From: Manihot esculenta
Taxonomy: Eukaryota; Streptophyta; Magnoliopsida; Malpighiales; Euphorbiaceae
NCBI RefSeq assembly: GCF_001659605.2
Contig: NC_035164.2
Coordinates: 4,109,870 to 4,173,869, forward strand
Direction: 5' to 3'
DNA: 64,000 bases
Shown here one piece after another: positions 1 to 9,030 of this stretch (positions are counted from its first letter, which is position 1; the number at the start of each line of letters is the position of its first letter). Made by a program: the position numbers and the translations under genes. The notes beneath the pieces are model-generated. The model was not told the origin of the DNA. It made no database searches and saw only the letters and a program-made list of their open reading frames with translations.

Positions 1-1390
1 ATGTGTCCCTCCTGCCCACATCTGAAGCAGGCTGTAGTCCCAAATCGACACACTCCCTTATACGACTTACCGCACCTCAAACACTCTGCACCACCTGAAC
101 TTGAGCTCGAACCACTCCCCAAACCCAGACCTGACTTCAATTTGTTCCAGAACTTGTTCTTCTTTTATCTTCTGAAGCCTCTGTCTACCTTTTTACTGCC
201 TGAAGCTGCTGCACTCTGAGAAGAGGGATCTAGCTTTCCCCCACCTGGGGTCTTGGAACCTGAAGACTGTGCCCCAGACTGCTTAACTGTCCCCTGAATA
301 ATGGCACTAGCCTCCATTTTCTAGCTGCATCCACTATGACGTGGAAGCTCTCCCTCTCTGCTGCTAGGATCAGGGAGGAATACCTGGGATGAAGCCTCAC
401 GGTATACCTCTTTGCTTTCTTCTGATATGTGTCATAAGCCTGACCCGCATACTGCAACAGCTCCAAGAACTTATCAGTGTACTCATCGACACTCATATCC
501 TCAGACTGCCTCAGCTGCTAAAACTCTATCATCTTCAGCTCTATAGAACTATCTGGAAAAGCCCACCCAGCAAATTCATTTGCAAACTCCTCCCAAGACA
601 TGTTATCTATCCTAGGGTCCACATAATTATTAAACCACTCCTTTGCTTTCTTGCACTTCAGAGTGAACCCCGCCATCTGAATGGCTCTAGTATCATCTGC
701 CCCCAGCTCATCTGCTATCATTTTCACCGTTTTCAGATACTCAAACGGATCACCTCCTGTTTTAAACTTAGGAGCATCCAGTTTTAAGTAATCTGTCATC
801 TTTACCTTGCTCCTCACTAGCGAGCTAGGTTTAGGTGTTTGGATAACAGGGACAATTGGTTCCGCTGGTGGCAAAGGAGGTACAACACTTCCTGGATAAG
901 GAGTTGCTGGACTTGGGAAAAAGGGTGAGGGTGGATACATAGGGTACTGTGAATATGGTGGGTAAAAAGGAGGATATGGCATGAAGGTGGGATATGGGTT
1001 AAAGCTAGGGTAATCCGATGTACCTCCCATTGAATACCCTGGGTCCTGAAAGAAAGGCTGATATTGGGGTGGATAACCAAACCCCGAGGCTTGAACGCCT
1101 CCCTGAGACTCTCCCATACCCTCTTCAGACATGCCAACACCCACACTTCCTTCTCTCTGATCCACATCCATAGCCTCCCTCACATCCTCAGGCTCTTCAC
1201 CCTGAATTGTTCCTCTTCTGCTTGCATCAAAAGACCTTCTAGAGTCCCTTGATGTACCTTCTCTGCTTGTCCTGCTAGACCTTGCCCTTGGCAAAGCAGG
1301 GGGACGGGCATTCATGCCTTCATCCTCAGGTGGAACTCTAGTCAATCGTGCAGATCGACGAGTACCTCGCATTCTGACTTCTGAAAACAC
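1..1390 (-). pseudogene. Retrotransposon gag, broken by stop and frameshift
   Basis: The minus-strand frame opens at 1390 (MFSEVRMRGT...), has an Arg/Ser-rich start, then a long Pro/Tyr-rich low-complexity stretch, then the retrotrans_gag capsid region with motifs such as KAKEWFNNY and WEEFANEF. A stop codon at 518-520 interrupts it; the same frame resumes at 496 (MSVDEYTDKFLELLQYA) and is clearly the continuation. After about residue 60 of that part the reading is lost by a frameshift. At the very edge (about 1-30) another frame gives C-F-R-C-G-Q-E-G-H, a CCHC zinc knuckle cut by the window. Normal role: capsid protein that packages element RNA. At least one stop and one frameshift make it a pseudogene. 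Confidence 0.85.
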
Positions 1391-1616
1391 AACACATACA
1401 CATAAACATTAGCATCATATGGTCCATATGAAAACACATGAACCCCATAACATACATAACATATCATGAATGCACATGCAAAAAGTCATGGCATTTCACA
1501 TCATCAGCAAGATAGGACTCTACATCCTATCCTAGTGGACATGATTACTCCTATTGTGCTTGCCCTTTTATGACATCTATGAGCCCAACACTCTCTAGGT
1601 CCGACCATATGAACTA

Positions 1617-1630
1617 GGCTCTGATACCAA
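1617..1630 (-). other. Primer-binding site (tRNA-iMet type)
   Basis: On the minus strand this reads TTGGTATCAGAGCC, containing TGGTATCAGAGC, the well-known plant primer site complementary to the 3' end of initiator tRNA-Met. It lies two bases inside the LTR end at 1633, exactly where reverse transcription of the element would be primed. Confidence 0.88.
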
Positions 1631-2250
1631 TCTGTAACGACCCGAAAACCGGACCGCTACCGGCGCTAGGATCCAGATCAGCTTAAGGCCGCCGGGACCC
1701 GTAGCAAGCCTACTATGCATTCTGTAAACCTGGTAAATCCCATACATGATCAACAATTTCCATAAAAATTTAAAACTTTACATCTACCAAGTTTAACCTG
1801 TGCATGCACACTATCTCTGAAAACATAAAACCCCATACTAGAGCCCTCATCAAATGCTCTAGTTGGGTCATCATTTCATATATTAAGCTTGGTCCTCAAC
1901 ATATATCATTACAAAACATAATAATATACAGATCATGTGCAAAAGGGATCAACCAACTCTAGGGCCAAGCACAATTCTATCAATAACCATTATATGACTT
2001 TACATCATTTTACAATACATGTCCACTACCGCTATTACATAAACTTTTCACTTCGTAGCTATCCCATGCTATCTCTGGCCCTGCAAACCTGGGGGTTAGG
2101 GAGAGGGGTGAGCTACTAGAGCCCAGTGAGTAGAGCACTAATAAAAACATTTACTAAAACATGCTTCCATGAAATGCATCACATCACAAACAATTACCAT
2201 TCTGGATGGACTTGTCACCAATAACCCTCTACAGATCGTAACATGTCCAC

Positions 2251-2370
2251 TGTGCCGGGGCGATTAGGCCACACCTGGTCTTCTCTTACTCTGTGCCAGG
2301 GGCGATTAGGCCACACCTGGTCTTCTCTTCCTCTGTGCCAGGGGCGATTAGGCCACACCTGGTCTTTCCA
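2251..2370. repeat. 41-42-bp minisatellite inside the LTR, about 2.8 units
   Basis: Units begin TGTGCCGGGGCGATTAGG at 2251, 2292 and 2334, spaced 41 and 42 bp. The copies are nearly identical, so the expansion is recent relative to the element. A minus-strand frame through it makes a 14-residue repeat by chance of the 42-bp period; I see no sign that it is coding. Confidence 0.85.
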
Positions 2371-2453
2371 TCTCATATCATATCGAGGGCTAAAGGATCC
2401 TCCAATATCCATCCACATCAACAACGTATTATGCAATGCATCATATTCATGAA

Positions 2454-2567
2454 TACTAATGCAAACATCCTAACATATATACATGGCATTTATGATGCAT
2501 GAGTCATGCATACTAAGGCAAACAACCTAACATATATACATGGCATTGATGATGCATGAGTCATGCT
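2454..2567. repeat. 57-bp tandem duplication inside the LTR
   Basis: Two adjacent copies start at 2454 (TACTAATGCAAACATCC) and 2511 (TACTAAGGCAAACAACC) and share the block AACATATATACATGGCATT and the end GATGCATGAGTCATGC. Confidence 0.85.
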
Positions 2568-2816
2568 AAAACCTTTCATTTAATTTGAAACATAGTTCAG
2601 TTCTACTCACCTCTAGTAGACGCTGGAATACCTCTGAACCAACTAACACTTAGGGCCTCGGTTCCTCGGGTCCGATCCTACACAGGTGGACTCAAATGAG
2701 GTACCGACAAACTCTAACATAACTCTAAACATTCCCCCAAAAACCCCTTTAAACATCTCAAACATGCATGGAAAAACAAGCAAAGGAAGGCTGGACAGGG
2801 GACTTTCGGCGGCAGG

Positions 2817-3682
2817 TTCGGCGGCCGAAGGTCCCTCCAGAGCCGAAAGTCAGGCACTTTCAGAGGCAGGGTTCGGCAGCCGAAAGTCCTTCTAGAGACG
2901 AAAGTCATAACCTTCGGCGGCATGTTCAGGGGCCGAAACTCCACTCCAGAGCTGAAAGTCCAAACTTTCAGAGGAGGGTTTAGGCGGCCAAAACAACCTC
3001 CTCAAGGGGTTCAGCGGCCGAACCTGAGTTCTCCAAGAAGGCAGAACTCGATTCAACTTTAAGTCTCCAGCCTCCAAAACCTCTCTAAAACATGCACAAC
3101 TTACAAACAAGTTCTCAAACACATGCATATACCCTTCTTCATGCATATAGGGGCTTAGAACTAGCTCAAAACCCCTAAAACAACACATATACACTCATAT
3201 GGCTTATGAGCAACATAAACCCTACCCATGCAAACCATGCAAAAACCACACTTAAACCCTTCCAAACTCACTTAAAACATAAAGAAAGGTGATGATCCAT
3301 GCTTACCTCTTGAAGATCGAGAGGATTGATGGTCTAAACTCGGAGATGCAAGGAAAAACAGATCCGAAACCTCCAAGCCTCACAACTTAGCTTCTTTGCT
3401 CAAAAACTTCAAAACCAACATGAAAACTACTTACAACTTGCTCAACTTTGAAGAAAACCAAGAAATCAATCAAAGGAGGTCAAGAACACACCTATACCCG
3501 AAAAGAAAGAGAAAACTCACCTCTAATCCGAATAAGGGACCCTTTTATAGGTGGCCGGTCAACCACCTTCGGCGGTCAGAGTTGTTTCCACAGCTTCACC
3601 ACGTTCGGAACCCGAACTTGGGCTTTGGTGGCAACGAAAGCAAGCCACCTTCGACGGCCGAAAGTGAGGTTCGGCGGCCGAA
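2817..3682. repeat. Dispersed 13-bp palindrome TTCGGCGGCCGAA and variants in the LTR
   Basis: Exact copies lie at 2817-2829 and 3670-3682; one-base variants lie at 2872-2884 (TTCGGCAGCCGAA), 3010-3022 (TTCAGCGGCCGAA) and 3650-3662 (TTCGACGGCCGAA). Half sites CCGAAAGT are scattered between them. The role is unknown; binding sites for a dimeric protein or short hairpins in the LTR transcript are both possible. Confidence 0.75.
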
Positions 3683-3880
3683 CCTTACATTTCCCTCCTT
3701 GGTCTTTTCTTTTCAAAACTTCAAATTGTCTTAATCAAACCACTAAAAACAGTCAAAAACATTTTAGAAAACCTTTCTTTTACCCTTCTAGAAAACTCCG
3801 ACATCCTTGAATTCCAAATTCCAACGGAGCTTCCGCCGGAAAGTATGAATTCCGACGCCGGGGTCTAGCCGGGTATTACA

Positions 3881-4833
3881 CATATATTACTGATGGTATA
3901 CTTGATACTCTTCCTATATCTTCTGTTATTACTGAAGATGTTGATCCTGTATATCTACTACTTATACTTCTATTAAATTTTAATGAGACTTTACCATCTT
4001 CAAACTGCTCTATTTTACTTAAACTTGTATTTGGTTTTACTTTTTCTTGTTCTGATGGAGGTAATATACCTTCTAAAATCCATTCTTCTGATAAGGTTAT
4101 ATCTTTCCATTATATTGTTTTAGGTATTACAGTATTTGTTTTAGTTAAATCTATCTGCAAAAACCTTGTTTCTCCCTTTTTAGGTTGTAATTTATATTTA
4201 GTTCCAAATGCTGAATTCATAGCTTTATAATGGATTTTATACATTAATGCTATCGGGATAGATCCTTGTTTCATTTTATAATTATGAGTTTTAATTTTCA
4301 AGACTATACTGTCTAAAATATTTAAATCATTTAATGATATTGTCATATCTGGATATACCTCAAAAGATATTGATCGTTCAATTAAACTAGTTTCTATAGA
4401 TCCTAATAAAGAATTCTGAAAATTTAAAAATCTTGCATCTCTTACTACTGCTAAAATACTAGTATTTAATCCTTCTCTAGTTAAAGGTTTTATACCTACT
4501 TGAATTAGTCCTATATGAATATACTTGTATTTTTTTACTCCTATGACGATTTAATGTTTTTGATGATAAAAGTGTTATTTTCTCAAAAGGTTTGCTTAAC
4601 CGAAAATCTCTTTCTTCTGTTTTTGTTACATAGTCTGTTTTAAAAATATTAAACTTTGGGATTTTATAAATCTGTTCCTTATCTATCTTAGGAATTTCCC
4701 ACTCATCTATTGCTTTTACAAAATCTTCCAATATTAACTCATTTTTATTTATTACTCTTTTAATTTTTGAAGACTCTAAATCATCTGATTTTATTGTACT
4801 AACTGATTTATACAAAAAATGATCCATTTTCAA
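3881..4833 (-). pseudogene. Endogenous caulimovirid (plant pararetrovirus) movement-protein fragment
   Basis: Two open stretches on the minus strand, 4477-4833 (118 aa) and 4110-4346 (78 aa), plus further readable sequence down to 3881 after a stop near 4110, together resemble the cell-to-cell movement protein of Caulimoviridae. The best-matching part is the conserved core of the 30K-type fold in the 78-aa piece. The reading is broken by at least two stops or frame changes, so it cannot make the protein. No coat protein, protease or reverse transcriptase of the virus lies in the window; the left side is cut by the Gypsy LTR at 3880. The genus is uncertain. Composition is much more AT-rich than the neighbouring LTR. 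Confidence 0.65.
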
Positions 4834-4911
4834 AAATCTTGAATTATGTCGCGGTCACTGCCTGTTATACCCTATGACACCCAAAACTTTAGCTAAAACG
4901 GGTTCAGTTGG

Positions 4912-5344
4912 CATACCCAAAACATACTATTTCAAAAAAATTTTAATAATGGATTCTTTCCCATGTAAATAACCTTAGGCTCTATACCATTCTACCAAAA
5001 ACTTAAAGCTATTAGTAGAAGCGTTACTTTAATATAGCCCAGTGACCCTGCACACGGTAATGTCTCCACCCAATCCTTTTTCCTCTTTCCTTCCCTGCGG
5101 GCTCGAACCCGTGACCTGCTCTAATACCATTAGGGTGCATACCATTCTACCAAAAATTTAAGCTATTAGTAATGGCGCTACTTTAATCCTATATAGCCTA
5201 GGAACCCTGCACACGGTAACATCTCCACGTTGGGTGCCACTTTGGGGAGGCACACTCTTTGGATACTTTTTTGGATTAAATCCCTTTTTGCATGCGAGAG
5301 AATCCATTATTAAAAAATTTTTGAAAGAGTATATTTTGGGTATG
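4912..5344. mobile_element. 433-bp element with 54-bp inverted ends and internal direct repeats (TRIM-like)
   Basis: The ends are inverted copies: 4912-4965 (CATACCCAAAACATACTATT...) and 5291-5344, with few mismatches. Inside, a direct repeat of 86-90 bp occurs at 4984-5069 and 5139-5228 (starting ATACCATTCTACC, ending ATCTCCAC or GTCTCCAC). Between the copies, on the minus strand, is TGGTATTAGAGC, one base from the tRNA-iMet primer-binding consensus, placed close to the direct repeat as in a TRIM (terminal-repeat retrotransposon in miniature). No clear target duplication is visible. It may be a TRIM captured inside an inverted-repeat element. Confidence 0.55.
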
Positions 5345-5695
5345 AAAAAAATTTTTTGAGTAAATTTTTAACATGATTTGTGAAATTTAATAAAATTTAC
5401 AATTTAATTTTTATTTTTTATTGAGAATTAATTTAATCCACATGATATTTATTAATAAGATAGTTATTATATTAAATTTACTGTTAAAATATAATGATAT
5501 AATCATTCAAAATTTATTTTTTTATAACAGTTCAGTGTCTATAATTTAAATTTTATAATGATTTAATTTCCTCCATTCTATTTTAATTTTTTTTATATAG
5601 TTAATTAATAGTGAATTTAACATATTTCTAAAAAAAGGTAAGGATTAAAATGCTTATGTCCTTAAATGTGGAGGACTATATTGTAATTATTTTAC
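5345..5695. other. AT-rich intergenic DNA
   Basis: Mostly A/T runs with no reading frame and no recognisable repeat structure. It separates the small repeat element from the tRNA gene. Confidence 0.6.
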
Positions 5696-5700
5696 AAAAA
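5696..5700 (-). terminator. RNA polymerase III terminator of tRNA-Val
   Basis: Five A on the plus strand give TTTTT on the minus strand directly after the tRNA discriminator base, the standard pol III stop signal. Confidence 0.8.
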
Positions 5701-5774
5701 TGGCGTCGCCCGGACTCGAACCGGAGACCTTCAGTGTGTTAGACTGACGTGATAACCAACTACACCACGACACC
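5701..5774 (-). tRNA. tRNA-Val (anticodon AAC)
   Basis: The minus strand folds into a full cloverleaf. The acceptor stem is GGTGTCG paired with CGACGCC (one G-T pair) with discriminator A at 5701. The D arm contains TAGTTGGTTATCA (A box) and the anticodon arm is CAGTC-TAACACA-CTG with anticodon AAC. The T arm is TCCGG-TTCGAGT-CCGGG (B box). There is no intron, and the 3' CCA is not encoded, as usual in plants. AAC reads GTT and, with inosine at position 34, GTC valine codons. The TTTTT stop follows at once. It lies about 200 bp upstream of the ALY gene and points away from it. Confidence 0.95.
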
Positions 5775-5969
5775 GTTTGTTTAACCGACTACTTTAGCCC
5801 TAAATTAACAGTTCTAAATGTGGCTTTTCTTCAAGGAAAACCCTATCATCCTCCTCTGATTACTTCGTTCTCTTTCTTCAAATTGATAAGTTTTCTCCGA
5901 TTTCTTTCTCTCTTCCTGCTTAACCTGATTTTCCATTTATTTATAAATTTACAGAAATTTTAACAAAAT

Positions 5970-7615
5970 ATGTCTAGCGCTTTGGATATGTCCCTTGACG
6001 ATATCATCAAGAGCAATAAAAAGTCCGGATCCAGCAAAACCCGAGGACGGGGCCGAGCTTCCGGACCTGGACCTGCTCGACGATTCACCAACCGCGGCGC
6101 TAATAGAGCTGCGCCGTATACCGCCCCTAAGGTAGTTGTTTATTTATGGTTTTGATTTTTGTGGCCAATTTTTTTTATTTTTTTTTCTGAATTAACTATT
6201 TTGCGATTGGAATGATTTCTTCTCAGGCGCCTGAAACGACGTGGCAGCACGACATGTTTGCGGATCAGGGTGTCGGGTACCCGGGACTGGCAGGTCGGTC
6301 CCCCGCTATAGAGACTGGAACGAAGCTTTACATTTCTAATCTTCATTTTGGCGTTTCAAACGAGGATATCAAGGTACTTAATTTACAATATCTTATATTT
6401 TTATTCTGTTTGTTGTTTGAATGCTTGGGGATATATTTTGATAGTATGATATACTATTCTTGGTGTAGTTTATAGATTCTGAATTAGTTTTAGTTGGAGT
6501 TACTTAATGAACATGTTTTTCAGAAAGTGTTTGGATTTAATTTGATGCTGCATGCAGAATGGAAATAAGGTGGTGGCTATTGAAATTAAAGGGTTGTTAA
6601 ATTTGGATTATGAATGGAAACTATTAGTAGATCTTTTGCAGAATGATTTCTCTCTTGATTGTTATAAGTGCCTTCAAAAAAAGTTGTTTCAGTAGTCTGC
6701 ATTCCACCAGTTTATGATTTTATTATGGAGAATTGATTCCCTAATTTTGTTGATGGCTGTGTAATTAAAGGGGAAACATATTGATAAGTGTTGGCTGCAA
6801 ATTTTTCATGTTTTACAAGTTCCTTTAACTAATGGTTGTTAAACGCTATGCAGGAGTTGTTTTCTGAAGTTGGAGATTTGAAGCGGTGTTCAATCCATTA
6901 TGATAGGAGTGGGAGATCGAAGGTATCTAATCAAGTTTGGCATGAACTGCATCCTTCTGATCAATACTTTGTGTCCAGTGTAGTTTAGAAAAACCTCTTT
7001 TTCTTAGGGAACAGCAGAAGTAGTCTTCTCCCGGAGAACAGATGCTGTAGCTGCTGTCAAGAGATATAACAATGTTCAGCTTGATGGGAAACCAATGAAG
7101 ATAGAGATGGCAACAAATGTTGCTACTCCTGCTGCTCCAGCTTCAAGTGGCACATTTGTAAATTCAAATGGAGCTCCTAGAGGGTATGAATTCTACTCCT
7201 TTTTGTTTAACTTCATGCACTTTCCAAATTTGTTTCATGGTTTGAGAAGTTGTCAACTTAGCACATGTACCTGTAACAGTGTTGTTATTTATTATATGTA
7301 GATCTTGATAAAGCTTCAAATAGAACTTGTTTGTTGTGAAACATTTTGTTAGATTTTGTTTTGTACGGGAGAAAGTCAATTGAACCATTATAATTGTTCT
7401 AGATATGAAAGTTTTGTTGCAGTGTTTTTGACTGTTTTCCCTTATCTTTTAGGGGACAAGGAAGAGATGGTGCTACAGGGAGGCCACGTGGTGGCAGTGG
7501 CCGTGGATTTGGAAGGGGTCGTGGACGTGGAAGGGGTCGTGGTGAAAAGGTATCTGCAGAAGATCTTGATGCTGATCTGGAGAAGTATCATTCAGAGGCA
7601 ATGCAGACAAATTGA
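5970..7615 (+). CDS. ALY: THO complex subunit 4 / ALY-REF mRNA export adaptor
   Basis: Five exons, 5970-6131, 6227-6373, 6854-6922, 7008-7183 and 7453-7615, join in phase into 238 codons plus TGA. The protein binds mRNA in the nucleus and recruits the export machinery through UAP56 as part of TREX. It starts MSSALDMSLDDIIK, the N-terminal UAP56-binding motif, followed by an RG-rich stretch. A single RRM covers roughly residues 86-163, with RNP2 LYISNL at 88-93 and an RNP1-like GTAEVVF at 127-133. Then come a Ser/Ala/Pro linker and a GRGRGRGRG-type RGG domain. The C-terminal DLDADLEKYHSEAM is the second UAP56-binding motif. Length fits plant ALY proteins (about 240-290 aa). The start is the first ATG of the frame, after a pyrimidine-rich leader. 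All introns are GT-AG. Which ALY paralogue (1-4) is not decided. Confidence 0.93.
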
Positions 7616-9030
7616 ACTCATTTCTTTTGTTTTCTTGGTTGGTCTTACACCTTTCTTTTGTGGCCTTTTATGTGCTTGATGATGCAACAACCCCGACTAT
7701 GTTCTGTAACTTTATAAAGTCTTTAGGAATTACAGAAATGCTAAGAGAGATATTGTTGGGATCTTTGTAATGGAGTTTGAGCATCTATTTTCTATGGTTC
7801 TTTGACTTGGGCATTAAATATGTGGGTTAATGGACAGCAGTCAGTATGCAATTCCACTCATGCATTTTGTTTGGTTTGGTTAGCTTCTCAAATCCCTTAT
7901 GCTTTACTCTGCAAGTTGGAGTAGCAAGTGGAAATATATTTTTTTATGGATTCTTGCACAAAGAGATGCTGTTTGCAAATGGTGTTGTTGGTTGTGCTTA
8001 CATCACAAGGAGTGGAGGATTCAGCCTGAACAGAAATTGCCAAGTGTTCCTGTTTCTTTGGGTTGCTTCTTCATCATATAACAGGGAGATTTCCTCTGAG
8101 GTAGATTTCTTTATATCTGAACTATATATGTTTTTAGAACTTGAACTGTGTTTATGGTGCAGCTGATTTTGATGTTTGGGCTGTTAGCTTTGTAAGTTAT
8201 GTCTCTTTCTGTATTCTGTCCAGGGAATTTTAGTTCCCCTGACTATTCCGTATGGCTGCTGATGTAGCACGTTATAGTGTTGGAATCTCTTTGCTTCAGT
8301 CATCCTGAAAATGTTGAGAATACATGTGGAGAAAATCTGGGACATGTTTTCAAGTAGAAACTGGCTTTAGGTAAGTGTTTGTCAATCTGTATGGATTATG
8401 AACTTTTGAGATGAAGAATTGAAGTAGTTTGGCCTGTGATAAAGAGTTATTATTTAAACCTCCTTGATTGAGGGTTTCAGAGCTTCTTTAATTGGCCAAG
8501 AAAGACACTTATCTTAAGAGGAACTGCATTGAGTGGTATGAGCTACTGATACTTGTTTCCCAACAGAACTTGGATATTTTGCTGCATGTATGAAAATTTG
8601 AACAATACTGTTTTTAGAGAATGGGTGCTTTATTATTGTGTTCCTTCTTTGTTGTTGAAAGCATTATGCTGGGTTACTTCCGACTCCTCAGTTCTTACTG
8701 ATTTGGGATCGAGAAGCGACTGGCTGAAGGTTAATAGTCTGCGTGTGGAATGGAACATAACATGTATTATGTAATTTAGGTGCCTTGTTCAGGGATCTCA
8801 ATGCAGGCAGTTCCGTTGTTGGAATTCAAAGTTGGTTGTATCCGAGTGAAATGGGTGCAAGTGATGGCATTACTTTCTTTTTCTGCTAATGTTGTTGGTG
8901 GCTGCCTATTCATTTGGTTTTACTGAACTCTACCAGCTACTGTAATGTGGTATGTTCTAACTCATGTTGAATGCCAATTAGAATGTTCCAGCTACTGGAA
9001 TATGGAATGAAAAAGGGTGAAAAGAATGTG
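7616..9030. other. 3' flank of ALY, no supported gene
   Basis: This stretch is less AT-rich than the DNA beyond it and contains several short open frames (up to about 100 codons) that do not resemble proteins and lack splice logic. The first few hundred bases are probably the 3' UTR; the rest may belong to a long or alternatively spliced 3' UTR, for example using GTAAGT near 8370. No clear polyadenylation signal was fixed. Confidence 0.4.

Larger units (their letters stand above)
1..3880 (-). mobile_element. Ty3/Gypsy LTR retrotransposon, 5' part, cut by window edge
   Basis: Read on the minus strand the order is LTR (3880 down to 1633), two-base spacer, primer-binding site, short leader, then gag running to position 1. 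The LTR has TG...CA ends and the primer site matches the initiator-methionine tRNA 3' end, the usual arrangement for plant chromovirus-type Gypsy elements. Pol and the 3' LTR lie left of the window, so the target duplication cannot be checked. The gag frame is broken, so this copy is probably not autonomous. The outer edge at 3880 abuts a decayed caulimovirid fragment, which suggests the element inserted into or beside it. Lineage (Tekay/Reina/CRM) is not decided here. Confidence 0.88.
1633..3880 (-). repeat. 5' LTR of the Gypsy element (2248 bp)
   Basis: Minus-strand ends are TGTAATACCCGGC and GGGTCGTTACA, so the LTR begins with TG and ends with CA. It holds two minisatellites (2251-2370 and 2454-2567) and several copies of a 13-bp palindrome (see separate entries). 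The sequence is richer in GC between about 2790 and 3880 than the surrounding genome. The second LTR is outside the window, so LTR divergence and age cannot be read. Confidence 0.85.

Noticed and set aside
5080..5130. Possible tRNA or SINE (GCTCGAACCCGTGACC resembles a T-arm/B box)
   Set aside because: No matching A box or cloverleaf could be folded around it; better explained as part of the TRIM-like unit.
7356..7679. 107-codon plus-strand frame across the last ALY exon
   Set aside because: It reads the RGG exon in another frame; the true frame there continues the ALY protein through GEKVSAEDLD to the natural stop.
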